Positions 10,854-21,102 of a DNA stretch of 64,000 nt are shown here, in pieces. Origin of the DNA: Centrapalus pauciflorus (taxonomy: Eukaryota; Streptophyta; Magnoliopsida; Asterales; Asteraceae); NCBI GenBank assembly GCA_020465985.1, contig JAANYP010000250.1:182001-246000 (forward strand), written 5' to 3'. A program made the position numbers and the translations under genes. The notes beneath the pieces were generated by a model. The model made no database searches and was not told the DNA's origin. It was given only the letters and a program-made list of their open reading frames with translations. How positions within the stretch are numbered: position 1 is the first letter of the stretch; the number at the start of each line of letters is the position of its first letter.

Positions 10854-12065
10854 ATGATGTTTGAACAATTTTCAAAGTCTGAGCTGATTGTCAAACTTAC
10901 TGAATCTGAAAAGATTCGTAAGAACAATTACGACATTCTCGTTCAGTTAAATACTGATAAACATTTGGCGTTACGTGACGTACAAATACTGAATGAAGAA
11001 ATTCAACACTTAAAAGAAAAACAAAACTCTGAGAGTTGTGCTCATCAATTGAAAATATCTGAATTACTTAAAGAACTTGATGAGCTGAAACAAGAAAATT
11101 TTCAGAATGCAACTCAACTGAAATATCTTTTGCCTGAAAGATCTGATCTTTACAAGAAAGTTCAGGATCTTGAAGATACACTTTGTAAGACAAAACCAAC
11201 TGATCAGAATTGTATTTTAAACAAAAATGAAGAAATTTTTGCTCTTCAACAAGAGTTGTCTTTAACTAAAGATTTGATTGAGAAGGAAAGACATGAGTTC
11301 TTACTTAAAGAACAAGATTTTAAATCAAAATCTGAATTGTTTGAAGATGAAAGACAAATGTTCTTAATCAAAGAACAATCTTTTAAATCTGATTACCAAT
11401 CATTTGATCATGACAGAAATTCAAATTTAGTCATTATCAAAAGTTTGGAAGATCAGATACTTCATCTTACAAAACAATTACATGTGTTTACTTCATCAAC
11501 TGAGTCAAAGGTTAAGACCCCTTCTTCAGTGTGTTTAAAATCCAATGTTAATCACTCTAGTTTGTCTTCTGAAAGTGAAGTGAATCTAACTAACTCTGCT
11601 AAGTTTGATTCTTCTTCAGATCTTAAACTTAAGTATCTGTTAAAGATACACAGCGGCAAAGATAAAATTGTTGAACAACTTCCGGTCAAGATTTACACCG
11701 GTGAATCTTCGAAGTCAAATTTTCTTAAAGTTTCTGAAAATACTGGTCATTCTAATCAGAAAACATTTTCACAGAAAAATACCAAGTATTATCAGAAACA
11801 GGCAAGAACCGGACAGTTTTTCAAAAAGAAGAGTTCGCAAAAGTCTGATCATTCAAATTCAAGTTTCTTTAGAAATTCAGATATTCAATTTTCTCATACT
11901 CAAAGAACTTTGTTTTCTGCGTTTGAAAGAGAAGCTGATAGTTATAACATGCAATGGGTACCTAAACCCAAGTACAAGTGGGTACCAAAACCTGTTTTGA
12001 AATGGGTACCCAAGAGCGCTAACAAGTCTGGATCCAAATCTGTTTGGATACCAAAGACATCTTAA
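10854..12065 (+). CDS. Gag-like coiled-coil protein with WVPK repeats (403 aa)
   Basis: The only long ORF of the nested element, intact from ATG 10854 to the TAA at 12063-12065; Met-Met at 10854/10857 leaves the exact start open. Residues ~1-220 are rich in Glu, Lys, Leu and Gln with heptad-like spacing (KISELLKELDELKQEN), a predicted coiled coil. The middle is Ser/Lys-rich and basic. The C-terminus has four WVPK/WIPK repeats (YKWVPKPVLKWVPK), a feature I associate with the linker between gag and protease in plant Copia polyproteins. There is no CCHC knuckle, protease DSG motif, integrase or RT. It probably derives from a gag fragment whose downstream pol was deleted. An intact frame with no pol suggests the protein may be made, but this is not proven. 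Confidence 0.7.
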   Translation: MMFEQFSKSELIVKLTESEKIRKNNYDILVQLNTDKHLALRDVQILNEEIQHLKEKQNSESCAHQLKISELLKELDELKQENFQNATQLKYLLPERSDLYKKVQDLEDTLCKTKPTDQNCILNKNEEIFALQQELSLTKDLIEKERHEFLLKEQDFKSKSELFEDERQMFLIKEQSFKSDYQSFDHDRNSNLVIIKSLEDQILHLTKQLHVFTSSTESKVKTPSSVCLKSNVNHSSLSSESEVNLTNSAKFDSSSDLKLKYLLKIHSGKDKIVEQLPVKIYTGESSKSNFLKVSENTGHSNQKTFSQKNTKYYQKQARTGQFFKKKSSQKSDHSNSSFFRNSDIQFSHTQRTLFSAFEREADSYNMQWVPKPKYKWVPKPVLKWVPKSANKSGSKSVWIPKTS

Positions 12066-12083
12066 ATTTTGCAGGTTATAGGT

Positions 12084-12246
12084 TTCTTATCATTTCAGAT
12101 AAGGACCCGTACTTCATTTCAATAGGCTCTTGATTACATCAGATCAAGACCCGTGTTTCAAATCAAAATGGTTTCTAGTTAATTCAGACTAGAACCCGGA
12201 CTTCAATGAACCAGAGTCAAAGGCTTTCAGTTACATCAGACTGAAA
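12084..12246 (+). other. Array of four covarying RNA hairpins
   Basis: Four units start 19 nt after the ORF stop: 12084-12105, 12128-12149, 12173-12194 and 12225-12246. Each has a 7-bp stem, an 8-nt loop ending TCAG (CATTTCAG, TACATCAG, TAATTCAG, TACATCAG), and CCCG immediately 3'. Stems differ: TTCTTAT/ATAAGGA, TCTTGAT/ATCAAGA, TTCTAGT/ACTAGAA, TTTCAGT/ACTGAAA. Of 28 pairs, 27 are Watson-Crick and one is T-G wobble. Each stem is preceded by GGY, whose two G can pair with the CCC beyond one mismatch. Stem sequence varies while pairing, loop and flanks are kept, which is the signature of a conserved RNA structure. Role unknown. Confidence 0.8.
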
Positions 12247-14194
12247 CCCGAGTCTGAGAGACAAATCTTACTGGAATTTTTGCCCTGAATTCAACTCCGA
12301 AGCTGAAATTGACAAAGAGGGAGTTTTATTTTTATAATTTTTTGCTCCTGATTTCATTTCTATGAGTTGACTAACTGCGTGTGCTTATTTCCAGGGGGAG
12401 TTTCAGACATTCTTTGACGATGACATTTTTCAAAACTATGTGTGATTTATCACGAAAATATTTGACACACACATAAAAAGAGTTTTTGAGCTGAAAAGAA
12501 ATTTTTTTATGAATCTCTGAATCTATCATTGAGATTAATTGATCTAATCTCTTTGATTTTTATAATCTCATTTCTTCTGAGGTTCTTTTTGTTAGAACTC
12601 TTCCAATTTATACTGGATTCTCCTGTTATCTCCCATGTGCTAATTCTTTCAAGAAAATCTTATTCTTTTCATATCATATATCAGATTTTCCATTTCATTC
12701 TGATATCTCCCAAAATTATCTGCATATCATCTCCAATACCATATAAGTTGGATTTCATCATATCTCATGACCCTTCAAAGCTGAAAATTTTTCTGCTGAC
12801 TCCGATTATGCACCAATCTGAGTGATAGACATAAATATCGCTTCTATGGTCTAACCAGAACCGGAAGACCTACCCAAGAAGCAAACCATCTATAGATTGT
12901 GCGGGTGAGGGTTCTTTAGGTTTATTAGTTGAGAAGTGTCAGTTATCACGGGATACTGACAGGGTCGAGAAGAGATAAAATGTAAATGAGAGGGATATTA
13001 AAAGGCGATGGTGGTGCATCAGATCATGCTTTTCGTATAAAGCTGACTGAATTTAATTCTGAAAAGTGAGCCGGAGGGAGCTTAGTTGAATAATGCTGAA
13101 TGCTGAGAGTTGAGAAAGGATTTGAAGAAAATAAAATCCTACCAACACTGTGTCTGCTGGGTAATCCACATAATCTATCAAGCCCTAGGTGACTTGATAT
13201 TGAAAAAGACGTCATGGACCCAGTGACGCATGCACTTAACCCCACCAACTACTCAGTTATCTCTCAAAAGATTTCTGTTTCAATAATCACGGAGATATAA
13301 CACATTTCTATCAATATATCATTTGGATATTATTGATATTGAAACAAGGAAGACAGTTGCTCCGGTCTCCAATTTCATTTGATGCACATTGTGTCTAGAG
13401 CTGATTATATACACTTTTAGGACACATCGAGTCTATCAGTCTGCGTGACTATAAACTGCTAGTCCAAAGTGACTAAGCCGGAACAAATACGAGTGATTCT
13501 TTCATGATAAAGGATTTCATGATGACTATTTGGAAATCCTACCAGTGTTAATATCACGCCAGCGCTGAAAGTAGGTCACATAGATATTGTCTATTGTGCA
13601 AACAGGAATCCTATGTGGACCTGGACTCGTTATTTCACTAATGAATGTGTTTCATTTTCCACAAATTTGAAAAGCTTTGTTTTGTTCTGTAAATCAAAAG
13701 TATCATTTTGAAGGGGAGTGAGATAAATTTGTTTTGTATAGGGGGAGAGGATATCAGTTTGAGGGGGAGAAAGTCAATTTGTAATATTTTGAAATTGTAA
13801 TTGTTGTTGTATTTCTGCTACTGTAAACTTCAATGAATTAATGTCTCTGAAGATTTTGCGTGATTTTCATAATTCTTATGATCATCATGAGGGGGAGAAA
13901 AACTAAAGTTCAGAGACAACAGTTGAGTAGATTGAAGTCAACTGAAGACAATTGCTACATCATATCAAATGAATTGATCAAGGGAGAGAATTAAAAAGCT
14001 ATTCATGATTCAAGGGGGAGTGTACTTACAAGAAAATACAAGAAAAGAGAAGATCAGAGAAGAAGAGATGTGAAGATCAGAGAGAGTCAAATAAAGAAAA
14101 GAAGAAGATTCAGAGATCAGAGAATAAAAGAATATTCACGAAAAAGTCCCTGAAATGATCTTTTATCAGAAAATTGATTTCATCTCTAAGGGGG
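12247..14194 (+). other. Non-coding 3' half of nested element
   Basis: No ORF fits Copia proteins. Two more inverted repeats stand out: TGTCAGT...ACTGACA around 12936-12960, and AGGTCACATAG (13573-13583) with CTATGTGGACCT (13611-13622). The last ~150 bases before the purine tract are GAAGA-rich. The region may hold RNA structure or packaging signals, or may be decayed sequence. Confidence 0.5.
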
Positions 14195-14208
14195 AGATTG
14201 TTAGGGAC
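14195..14208 (+). promoter_or_regulatory. Polypurine tract of nested element
   Basis: CTAAGGGGGAGAT lies directly against the right LTR start TGTTAGGG. The near-identical AAGGGGGAGAA occurs again 60-70 bp inside each outer LTR. Confidence 0.85.
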
Positions 14209-14593
14209 AATATTTGTAGAGCTGAAATGAATATTACTTTAATAATTGTGTTCATCTCTAAGGGGGAGAATGTTGGGAATAAATAATAGAGATGAAACAA
14301 TTATATTGTATATAATTGTAAATACTCAATAGATTCGGGGTTATATGTGTAAATACTCAATACTTGTGTATTGTGTATAAATAGAAATGTATGCTACGCA
14401 TGCTGCAAGGAATCGAAGATTACACACACACATATGGATCTGATTTAGAGAGAATAGGAGAAGTGCTTTGCAAGAAAGCCAAGAACATCAATGTAATATT
14501 TTCTCTCTTAATCATTCAATATAATGTGTTGGATTGATAATTGTTCATATGAATTGTTCTATATGATTGAATTGCATGAAAAATGAATTCACA
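14209..14593 (+). repeat. Right outer LTR of nested element
   Basis: 385 bp, TGTTAGGG...TTCACA. It is followed by the target duplication GTATC and then the resumed SIRE-like RT. In the variable R/U5-like block it matches the internal copy at 9326-9648, not the left outer LTR. Confidence 0.87.
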
Positions 14594-14598
14594 GTATC

Positions 14599-16026
14599 CA
14601 CTTTACCTCTGGAATAACCATTGCTCATAAGAAAATCAGTAAGAGTGTCATACCAGGCTCTAGGGGCTTGTTTCAGACCATAGAGAGCTTTGTCCAACTT
14701 ATAGACAAATCATGGATGATGTTCATTTTCAAAACCTGGAGGTTGCTTGACATAGACTTCTTCTTGCAGCTTACCATTCAAAAATGCACTCTTCACATCC
14801 ATTTGAAATACCTTCATGCTCTTGTGAGCAGCGTAGGCTAGAAACAAACGAATTGCCTCTAACCTGGCCATAGGAGCAAATGTTTCATCATAGTCAATGC
14901 CTTCCTCCTGTCTGTAGCCTTGAGCAACTAGTCTTGCCTTATTTTTAATGACATGACCTTGCTCATCCATCTTGTTTCTGAAAACCCATTTGGTGCCAAT
15001 TATTGTTTTTCCTTTAGGAGTAGGGACCAGCTTCCATACTTTGTTTCTCTCAAACTGATTGAGTTCTTCTTGCATGGCAGTGATCCAATTGGCATCTTTA
15101 AGTGCGTCATCCACTTTCTTAGGCTTCATTAGGGACACAAAGCTAGAAAACATACAAAAGTTCCCTAAGTTGTCCCATCTTGTTTGCACCCCTTTGTTGA
15201 TGTCCCCAATTATTTGATCATTTGGGTGACACCTGATCCACTTAGGATCTTGCTTCAATGAGGATTTTCCTGAGTTGTTTTCATCTTTAACAGGTCCTGT
15301 TGAGCAGCTCTCAAGATTTTCAGACACACTGATATCTTGAGCCTGTTCACTTGTTGAGCATGACTCTCCATTGTTGAACATATCAGCAGAGGATCCAGGA
15401 AAATCAGCATTGATTGGTTCAGGATATGAAGTTGTAATTATGTCAGTACACTTATTCACACAGGGTGTATCAACATAATCATCATCATGTCCATCATGAT
15501 TAGCAGGTTTCATTCTGGATGTAGTGGAAGCTTTTGAGTCCTTCTCTTCACTGATGGAATGCATAAGATCATCAAAGCTGAATTCTCCTGAAACTGATTC
15601 AGGAACAGCTTTGGTGGAGGCACTCCTGGACTCTTCAAAGGTGACATTGATAGATTCATCTATCACCTTTCTCTTGTTGTTGTATACTCTGTAGGCTTTG
15701 GAGATAGCAGAATATCCAACAAACACACCTTCATCAGCTTTGGGTTCAAACTTTTCCAGTTGGTCCCTTTGATTTAGAACGAAACAGGGACATCCAAACA
15801 CATGGAAATAGCTAATGTTTGGCATCCTCCCTTTGAGCAGCTCATAGGGAGTCTTGTTGAACCTTTTCACCACCAAGGATCTGTTTTGGGTGAAGCAGGC
15901 AGTGTTGACAGCTTCAGCCCAGAATGATGAAGGTAAATCAGATGCACAGAGCATAGTTCTAGCAGCTTCAATGAGGGTTCTGTTTCTCCTTTCAGCAACT
16001 CCATTTTGTTGTGGAGTTCTTACGGC
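14599..16026 (-). pseudogene. Copia integrase C-terminus and reverse transcriptase N-terminal half
   Basis: The minus-strand frame enters near 16027 after a one-base deletion and covers the end of integrase (AARTMLCASDLPSSFWAEA, KAYRVYNNKRKVIDES), a Ser/Asp-rich linker, and RT motifs (WVFRNKMDEQG, KARLVAQGYRQEEGIDYDET, FQMDVKSAFLNGKLQEEV). A TGA at 14710-14712 interrupts RT. The sense sequence continues past it (YGLKQAPRAWYDTL) up to the nested element's target site at 14598. Confidence 0.9.
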
Positions 16027-17984
16027 TGAAAGTTTTGTGAGATCCCTCTTTCTTCACAGAAGTCCTCAAGAGTATTGTTTCTGAACTCAGTACCATGATC
16101 ACTTCTAAGCTGCTTTACTTGAGCAGAGTTCAGCATCTCCATCTTCTTGATAAATCCAATGATTTTTCTAGCAGCCTCTCCTTTGCTCTTCAAAAAGATC
16201 ACCCATGTAAACGTGGAGAACTCATCAACCATTATTAGAGTGTATCTTCTTCCTCCTAGACTTGGGACACTGACTGGTCCAAACAAGTCCATGTGGATTA
16301 AGAAGAGAGGAGTATCAATAGAGAAATTATGCTTAGATTTAAAAGATGATTTTCTCTGCTTGCCTTTCTCACAAGCTGTGTAGAGTTTATCCTTAACAAA
16401 GGTTATAGAAGGCAAACCTGTTACCAACTCTTTCTTACAGAGTTTGTTGATATTCTTGAAGTTCAGGTGTGATAGCCTTTTGTGCCATAACCAGTTTAGG
16501 TCTGCATTGCTTCCTGAGATAAAGCAGGTTTCAGTTGTGGGATCAGCAGATTTCATGTCCACAACATATACATCTTTCTTTCGTTGAGCACACAGCACAA
16601 CTTTGCCTTGGGGATCCAATATGTAACCCATGTGCTCATCAAAGTTAACCTTGTAGCCAGCATCACACAGTTGGCTTATGCTAACAAGATTATGTTTCAG
16701 CCCAACCATATAGGCTACCCTTTTGAACACTGCAACACCAGCTTGAAGAGTTCCATATCCTTCTGTGGATCCCTGTACATTGTCACCAAATGTGACTTTT
16801 GTCCATTTTTTAGGCCTGAGATCACTCAGCAGGTCCTTGCAACCTGTCGTATGTCCTGAGCAGCCACTGTCCAAAAACCAAACCTCGGATGGTTGTTTGT
16901 CCTTGTACATCATTGTAGGATTCCAGTTCTCTAAGCTGTTGAAGGCTTCAGCTTCAGCCAGATCCTGTTTGAAGTTGCTGGTTGATGGGACATCAGTGTT
17001 GGCCATCAAACAGTTGTTGTCTTCTTCATCTGAGGATGAATCAGAGTCCTCCCAATCACATGTCTCAGCCATGAGTCTCTTTTGCTTGTTGGAAGCCACT
17101 GAGTTTTCCAACTTTTTCAGCTTGGCCATGGCCATAAGGTACTTAACCCTGTAGCCATCGTCCCTGTTAGTCTTGAATGGTTTGGATGACTGACTAACAG
17201 CTTTTGACACACAGTCAGCAGCTATATGGCCAGTTTTGCCACATTTGAAGCACTCGGCCTTAGATTTATCAAATGCCTTCTTTTTGACAGCATTTGAGTT
17301 CCCCTGCAGCATTCTTCTTCCAAACCTTTTCTTGTTGAACCTTTTGACAAGCATTGCAATCATTTGCTCATCATCAAGTTCAGCAGGATCTGCACTGTCT
17401 TCCTCATCAGACATTTCTTCCCTTTCATCATCAGCCTGTTGATCAGGTTGTGTGAACACATCACATACCTGTCCAACAGGATGTCTCACGCTGGCCACTA
17501 AGACAACACCTCTCTTAGACATTTCCAAGGCATTTCTTTTCTGTTGCCTTGACTGCTCATCATTCAGTAAAGATCCATATAGGTTTACAAGATCCGTACC
17601 TTTGATGGTACCTGAATTTCTCAAGATGGTAGAAAAGTAGCTCCACTCTTCAGGCAGGATGTCCAAGAACTTGTTCACCAGAGTCAGGCTGTCCTTTGTG
17701 ATCCCAACAGCTTTGAGATCATTAATGAGAGCAGTAAACCTGGTGTAGGTTTCTGTGAGTGACTCCTTTGGTTTTGCAAAGAAGAGTTCATATTGTCTAA
17801 CAAGATTATTAATCCTGTTATCCAGTGTGATTATGGGACCATCATAAACAGTACACAAAGTATCCCACATCTCCTTTGCAGTCTTCATATTCTCAACCTG
17901 TTTGAACACATCATCAGGAAGAGAGATGACCAGGTTATTCCTGGCTTTTGCATCCAGAGCAACCAGTCTTTTGTCTTCATCAGA
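16027..17984 (-). pseudogene. Copia gag C-terminus, protease, integrase core
   Basis: An open minus frame with the gag domain typical of Copia (TAKEMWDTLCTVYDG), a CCHC zinc knuckle (CFKCGKTGHIAADC), the protease active site (DSGCSGHTTG), the GAG-pre-integrase H-H motif (HKRLSHLN) and the integrase core starting IHMDLFGPVSV with later Asp in RSDHGTEF. In the HHCC finger the first expected Cys before ACEKGKQ reads Tyr, as a C-to-T change would give. Upstream the frame is closed by TAG at 17985-17987; downstream it is lost by a one-T deletion near 16027. Confidence 0.92.
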
Positions 17985-18227
17985 CTATTGAGCTTTGGCC
18001 TTCTCAAAGGTTCTGATTTCAGGGGCAGCTCCTTCAACAGCAGGAGTGATAGTAGTAACAGAAGTTGGCACATCCCTTACTATCTCTGGTAGTTGTACAT
18101 CCAGATTCTCTAAATAGAGCATCATTCTGCACTTCCAACCAGAGAAGTTCTGATGATTAAACTTGGGGGGTTTGGCCATTGACCGATTGTCATAGTAAGA
18201 GGAGGAACTTGCAGCACTGTTGTCCAT
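17985..18227 (-). pseudogene. Copia gag N-terminus
   Basis: Starts MDNSAASSSSYYDNRSMAKP and contains FSGWKCRMMLYLENL, the conserved start of the Copia gag domain. It is collinear and in frame with the next segment except for one TAG at 17985-17987. The ATG lies 43 bases downstream of the PBS. Confidence 0.9.
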
Positions 18228-18269
18228 GGGCTAGTAGGGAGAATGAGAGATCTAGAGTTGACACACACT

Positions 18270-18287
18270 CTATCTGCTCTGATACCA
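18270..18287 (-). promoter_or_regulatory. Primer binding site of SIRE-like element
   Basis: Minus-strand TGGTATCAGAGCAGATAG, two bases from the LTR end, complementary to initiator Met tRNA. Confidence 0.9.
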
Positions 18288-18289
18288 GT

Positions 18290-19396
18290 TGTAGGTCCCA
18301 AAAGGTTTCCCTAGAGTATTGTTCTAAGCTGTAGAGTGGGGTGAATACAACAATTTAAAACTTAACACTCTTTTCTCAATGTTTGTGTATATTATCAACA
18401 AGTGTTAATTACAAACAAGCCTGAACTGCGGAAAGGTTCAAGCTGAGATGACAGATACAATAGTTGTTCAACTAATCTAAGACACACTCAGACTAGGTAC
18501 AATGACTACACTCACTTAGATGCACTCACTGATTTTACAAGACACAGATGGACAACTTGAATAAGAACAGCTTAGACACACGTACTGTTATATTCAAGCA
18601 GACTTGCATGCATGGAAAAACACACTTCAATGCACGTTCTGATTTCACACTCTTGATCCTCTCTTAATCCTTAGAAGCTTCCTTTTATACTCTCAATCAG
18701 AATCTCAGTGAAGCTTCTTCATTGGACAGATGAGATAGTGGAATGTCTTTCCAAAAAGACAAGACACCTTTTCTGCACATTCTGATAAAGCAGATTTTTC
18801 TTCATATGACAGAATCTTTGTCTTTTTCTTTTTGTCACTGTTGCATAAGGCTTTAACCAAAAGAGGAATGTCAACTTTGCATCTTTCTTCTTTTGCTAAG
18901 GCCATTTTGATATAAGAAAAGGTCTGTCACCCTTTTCAGATATCCGTTTGTCTTCATGTAACAGAACAACGTAGGCAGGCAGTGCAGTTTCTGTTTTCCA
19001 CTTTGTCTTCGACTTATAAACTGATCTTGTAGCCAAAAACAATACATGAGGACTTGAAAACATATTCCATAAAGTGTTTAGCCTGTTCACAAAGAATAGG
19101 TTCTGTTCACAAAAAACAGAACACTTAGAATCTGTCCAAGCTGCTCAACAGAACAGAGCAGCGTAGACAATTTTTGTCCAGCCTGTTCAGCAGACAGAAC
19201 AACTTGAACAATCTACCTTTGTTGCAACGAATGCAACAGGGTAAACAACTTTGGCTGATATTGCAAATCACTTTTCAGGTTTCAATAAGGCATAAACAGG
19301 CCTTAAATTATACCTTCAAGTGCATCAACATGTTTGATTAAAAATCTCCCCCTCAGATGTATAACAGGTTTGACTGAGACCTTTTTGTGCCTAACA
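18290..19396 (-). repeat. 5' LTR of the SIRE-like element
   Basis: 1107 bp homologous to 1601-2712. TG...CA termini on the minus strand; TATAAAAGG at about 18689-18681. Substitutions and small indels against the other LTR indicate an old insertion; no divergence was computed. Confidence 0.93.
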
Positions 19397-19509
19397 CATA
19401 CACACTCATGTTTGAATACATTTCATTGTGTTCCTATAAGTATTTCATCATTAATTTGTATAGGGAAACCACAACTGGTAACTACATCAACATCACATTT
19501 TTTTTCTAG

Positions 19510-19863
19510 ACCTTCCGATCATGGAGGCCGAATCATACACTCAAAGGTGATGTTATAACGTCAGTGGTTTTAATGTTGCCTAGCATACTTAGTGTTATGC
19601 TTTTGTGATATTTCAGACCAATTGAGCCAGTTATTTTTACTCCGAGTCATTCAATTGACAATGATTCGATGGCTAGCAATTTAAGAATAACAAGTCTGGA
19701 TGGTATGTTTTCACAGTTGGCTGGCGGAGGTGTTGTCAAGGTGCTTATAACAAATAAAAGAATATATATTGTCAATATGCATTGCATCAACAATTGTATT
19801 GCTAATTTTTATTGTGTTCACCAGGGGACAAGGTTCACAGTTGATGTAAATGTGTTTAATTAA
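19510..19863 (+). CDS. Putative 3'-terminal exons of an unrecognised gene (partial)
   Basis: Three exons can be joined with consistent phases: 19510-19546 (after TTTTTCTAG, before GTGATG), 19617-19740 (after ATTTCAG, before GTGCTT) and 19825-19863 (after TTCACCAG, ending TAA). The joined frame reads through ~66 codons, including SMASNLRITSLDGMFSQLAG and ending FTVDVNVFN. Upstream exons are not visible; the SIRE-like LTR ends 114 bases before the first exon, so the gene may have been separated from its 5' part. I do not recognise the protein. It could also be a decayed or transposon-captured gene piece. Confidence 0.4.
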
Positions 19864-20126
19864 CATTATGAAGATCATATGTAAATTTCACATACATTCA
19901 CATCTCCTAGCTCCTAAAAAATGACGTGAACACACACTTACATAATTTTGAAGACATGTGAACGTGCATTTATGTGATGCGTGTTTTCATGCACTTAGAA
20001 TGTTCAGATTTGCGTGAAATTTACATGTGATCTGTGTAATGTTAATTAAAACATGTTCATGAAAAAAATTTCAAAAAAAATATTTTCAAGGGTGATACCT
20101 TCTGTTGCGCTGCATAATGGGAGGTA

Positions 20127-20331
<205 letters not shown>

Positions 20332-20756
20332 AGTCAGGTTCAAAAAAGTAACTCTCGAAATCAAGTACAATCGAAGGTACCAACCTTAAAAAAACTTTTT
20401 TTTAAATTTTTTTTCTCATAACCATGTTTAATTTAATGTTATATGCATGATATATGAATTTCACATACAACACACTTTACGTGTCCTTAAAAATTATGTG
20501 AATGGTCAATACATATTTATGTGAATGATAATCTATGTGAATGGTCATTTCACACCATGTGAATGGTGTGAGTGATCATTCACATGGTCTTTTTTTACCA
20601 TTTACAAGATTTATAATGTTGCTTCTTTTGAAAAAAAGTCTTATAATGTTGTCTTATACATGTCTATTCAAAAAAAAAAAAAATATGTGAATGATCATTC
20701 ATATTAGGGTACGCTGGAATCTTATAGGTACGCTGATGAACCTGATTATATATCTG
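20332..20756. mobile_element. Small TIR-like element with GTGAATGGTCA motifs
   Basis: It begins CAGGTTCAAAAAAG after the (TA)n(GA)n tract and ends GATGAACCTGATTATAT, giving short CAGGTTCA inverted ends. The interior carries several TGTGAATGATCATT words and ends with GGTACGCTGGAAT...GGTACGCTG. The same interior motif and a TACGCTGGAT/TTTGAACCA end occur at 51902-52870, so these look like related non-autonomous elements next to TA repeats. No transposase. Superfamily unknown. Confidence 0.45.
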
Positions 20757-21102
20757 GAGGCTTAATTCACATGGAGCCACCAATGGGGGGCCGTACTCCC
20801 ACCGGCCTTGTGCTGGGCTAGAAAGTTAGCCTCAGTGGGGCTCGCATGCCATGAAGCCTAGGTACCAAAATGTTACTTCTAACAATAAAAGTTTAGTCAT
20901 CATTTCAATTTACCATAATTTGCATAAAAAAGGCACAACCAATCGTTTATCAACATTGATTTTCATTAAACATATTTTAAATAGTTTAAAGGCCTACATT
21001 TAGTTATATGGTTTTAAGTAGTCCAGACTACCGTCATATGATGCTTCGTTTGGATTTATGAGCTTAATTCATTCTACATCAAGCATCTCGTCTTTAAATT
21101 CA
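20757..21102. other. Intergenic, nothing recognised
   Basis: A GC-richer patch (20770-20860, CCACCGGCC) followed by AT-rich DNA. No gene signal seen. Confidence 0.4.

Larger units (their letters stand above)
8766..14593 (+). mobile_element. Nested non-autonomous LTR retrotransposon (pol-less, gag-like ORF)
   Basis: Inserted plus-strand into the SIRE-like RT, with identical 5-bp flanks GTATC (8761-8765 and 14594-14598). Outer LTRs are 8766-9162 and 14209-14593, both beginning TGTTAGGGACAAT and ending TTCACA. An initiator-Met-type PBS follows the left LTR and a purine tract precedes the right one. The interior has a 21-bp phased leader array, one 403-codon ORF, a hairpin array and about 1.9 kb of non-coding DNA. 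No protease, integrase or RT is present. It fits the class of terminal-repeat elements keeping only a gag-like gene; mobilisation would depend on a Copia partner (inference). Confidence 0.88.
1601..19396 (-). mobile_element. SIRE/Maximus-like Ty1/copia retrotransposon with a nested insertion
   Basis: Two ~1.1 kb direct repeats beginning TGTTAGG and ending CCTACA (minus strand) bound a minus-strand gag, protease, integrase, reverse transcriptase, RNase H order, which is the Copia order. A PBS complementary to initiator Met tRNA follows the 5' LTR at 18287-18270 and a purine tract precedes the 3' LTR at 2726-2713. Without the nested element (8766-14593) it is about 12 kb. The long LTRs and large extra coding region between pol and the 3' LTR fit the SIRE/Maximus lineage (family knowledge). 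It is dead: a gag stop at 17985-17987, a frameshift near 16027, an RT stop at 14710-14712, the nested insertion, and several breaks in the extra ORFs. The five flanking bases differ (TTAAC at 1596-1600, CATAC at 19397-19401), so no target duplication is visible. Confidence 0.9.

Noticed and set aside
13024..13248. Minus-strand ORF of 74 codons in the nested element
   Set aside because: Antisense to the element, no similarity, in non-coding sequence with repeat-like structure.
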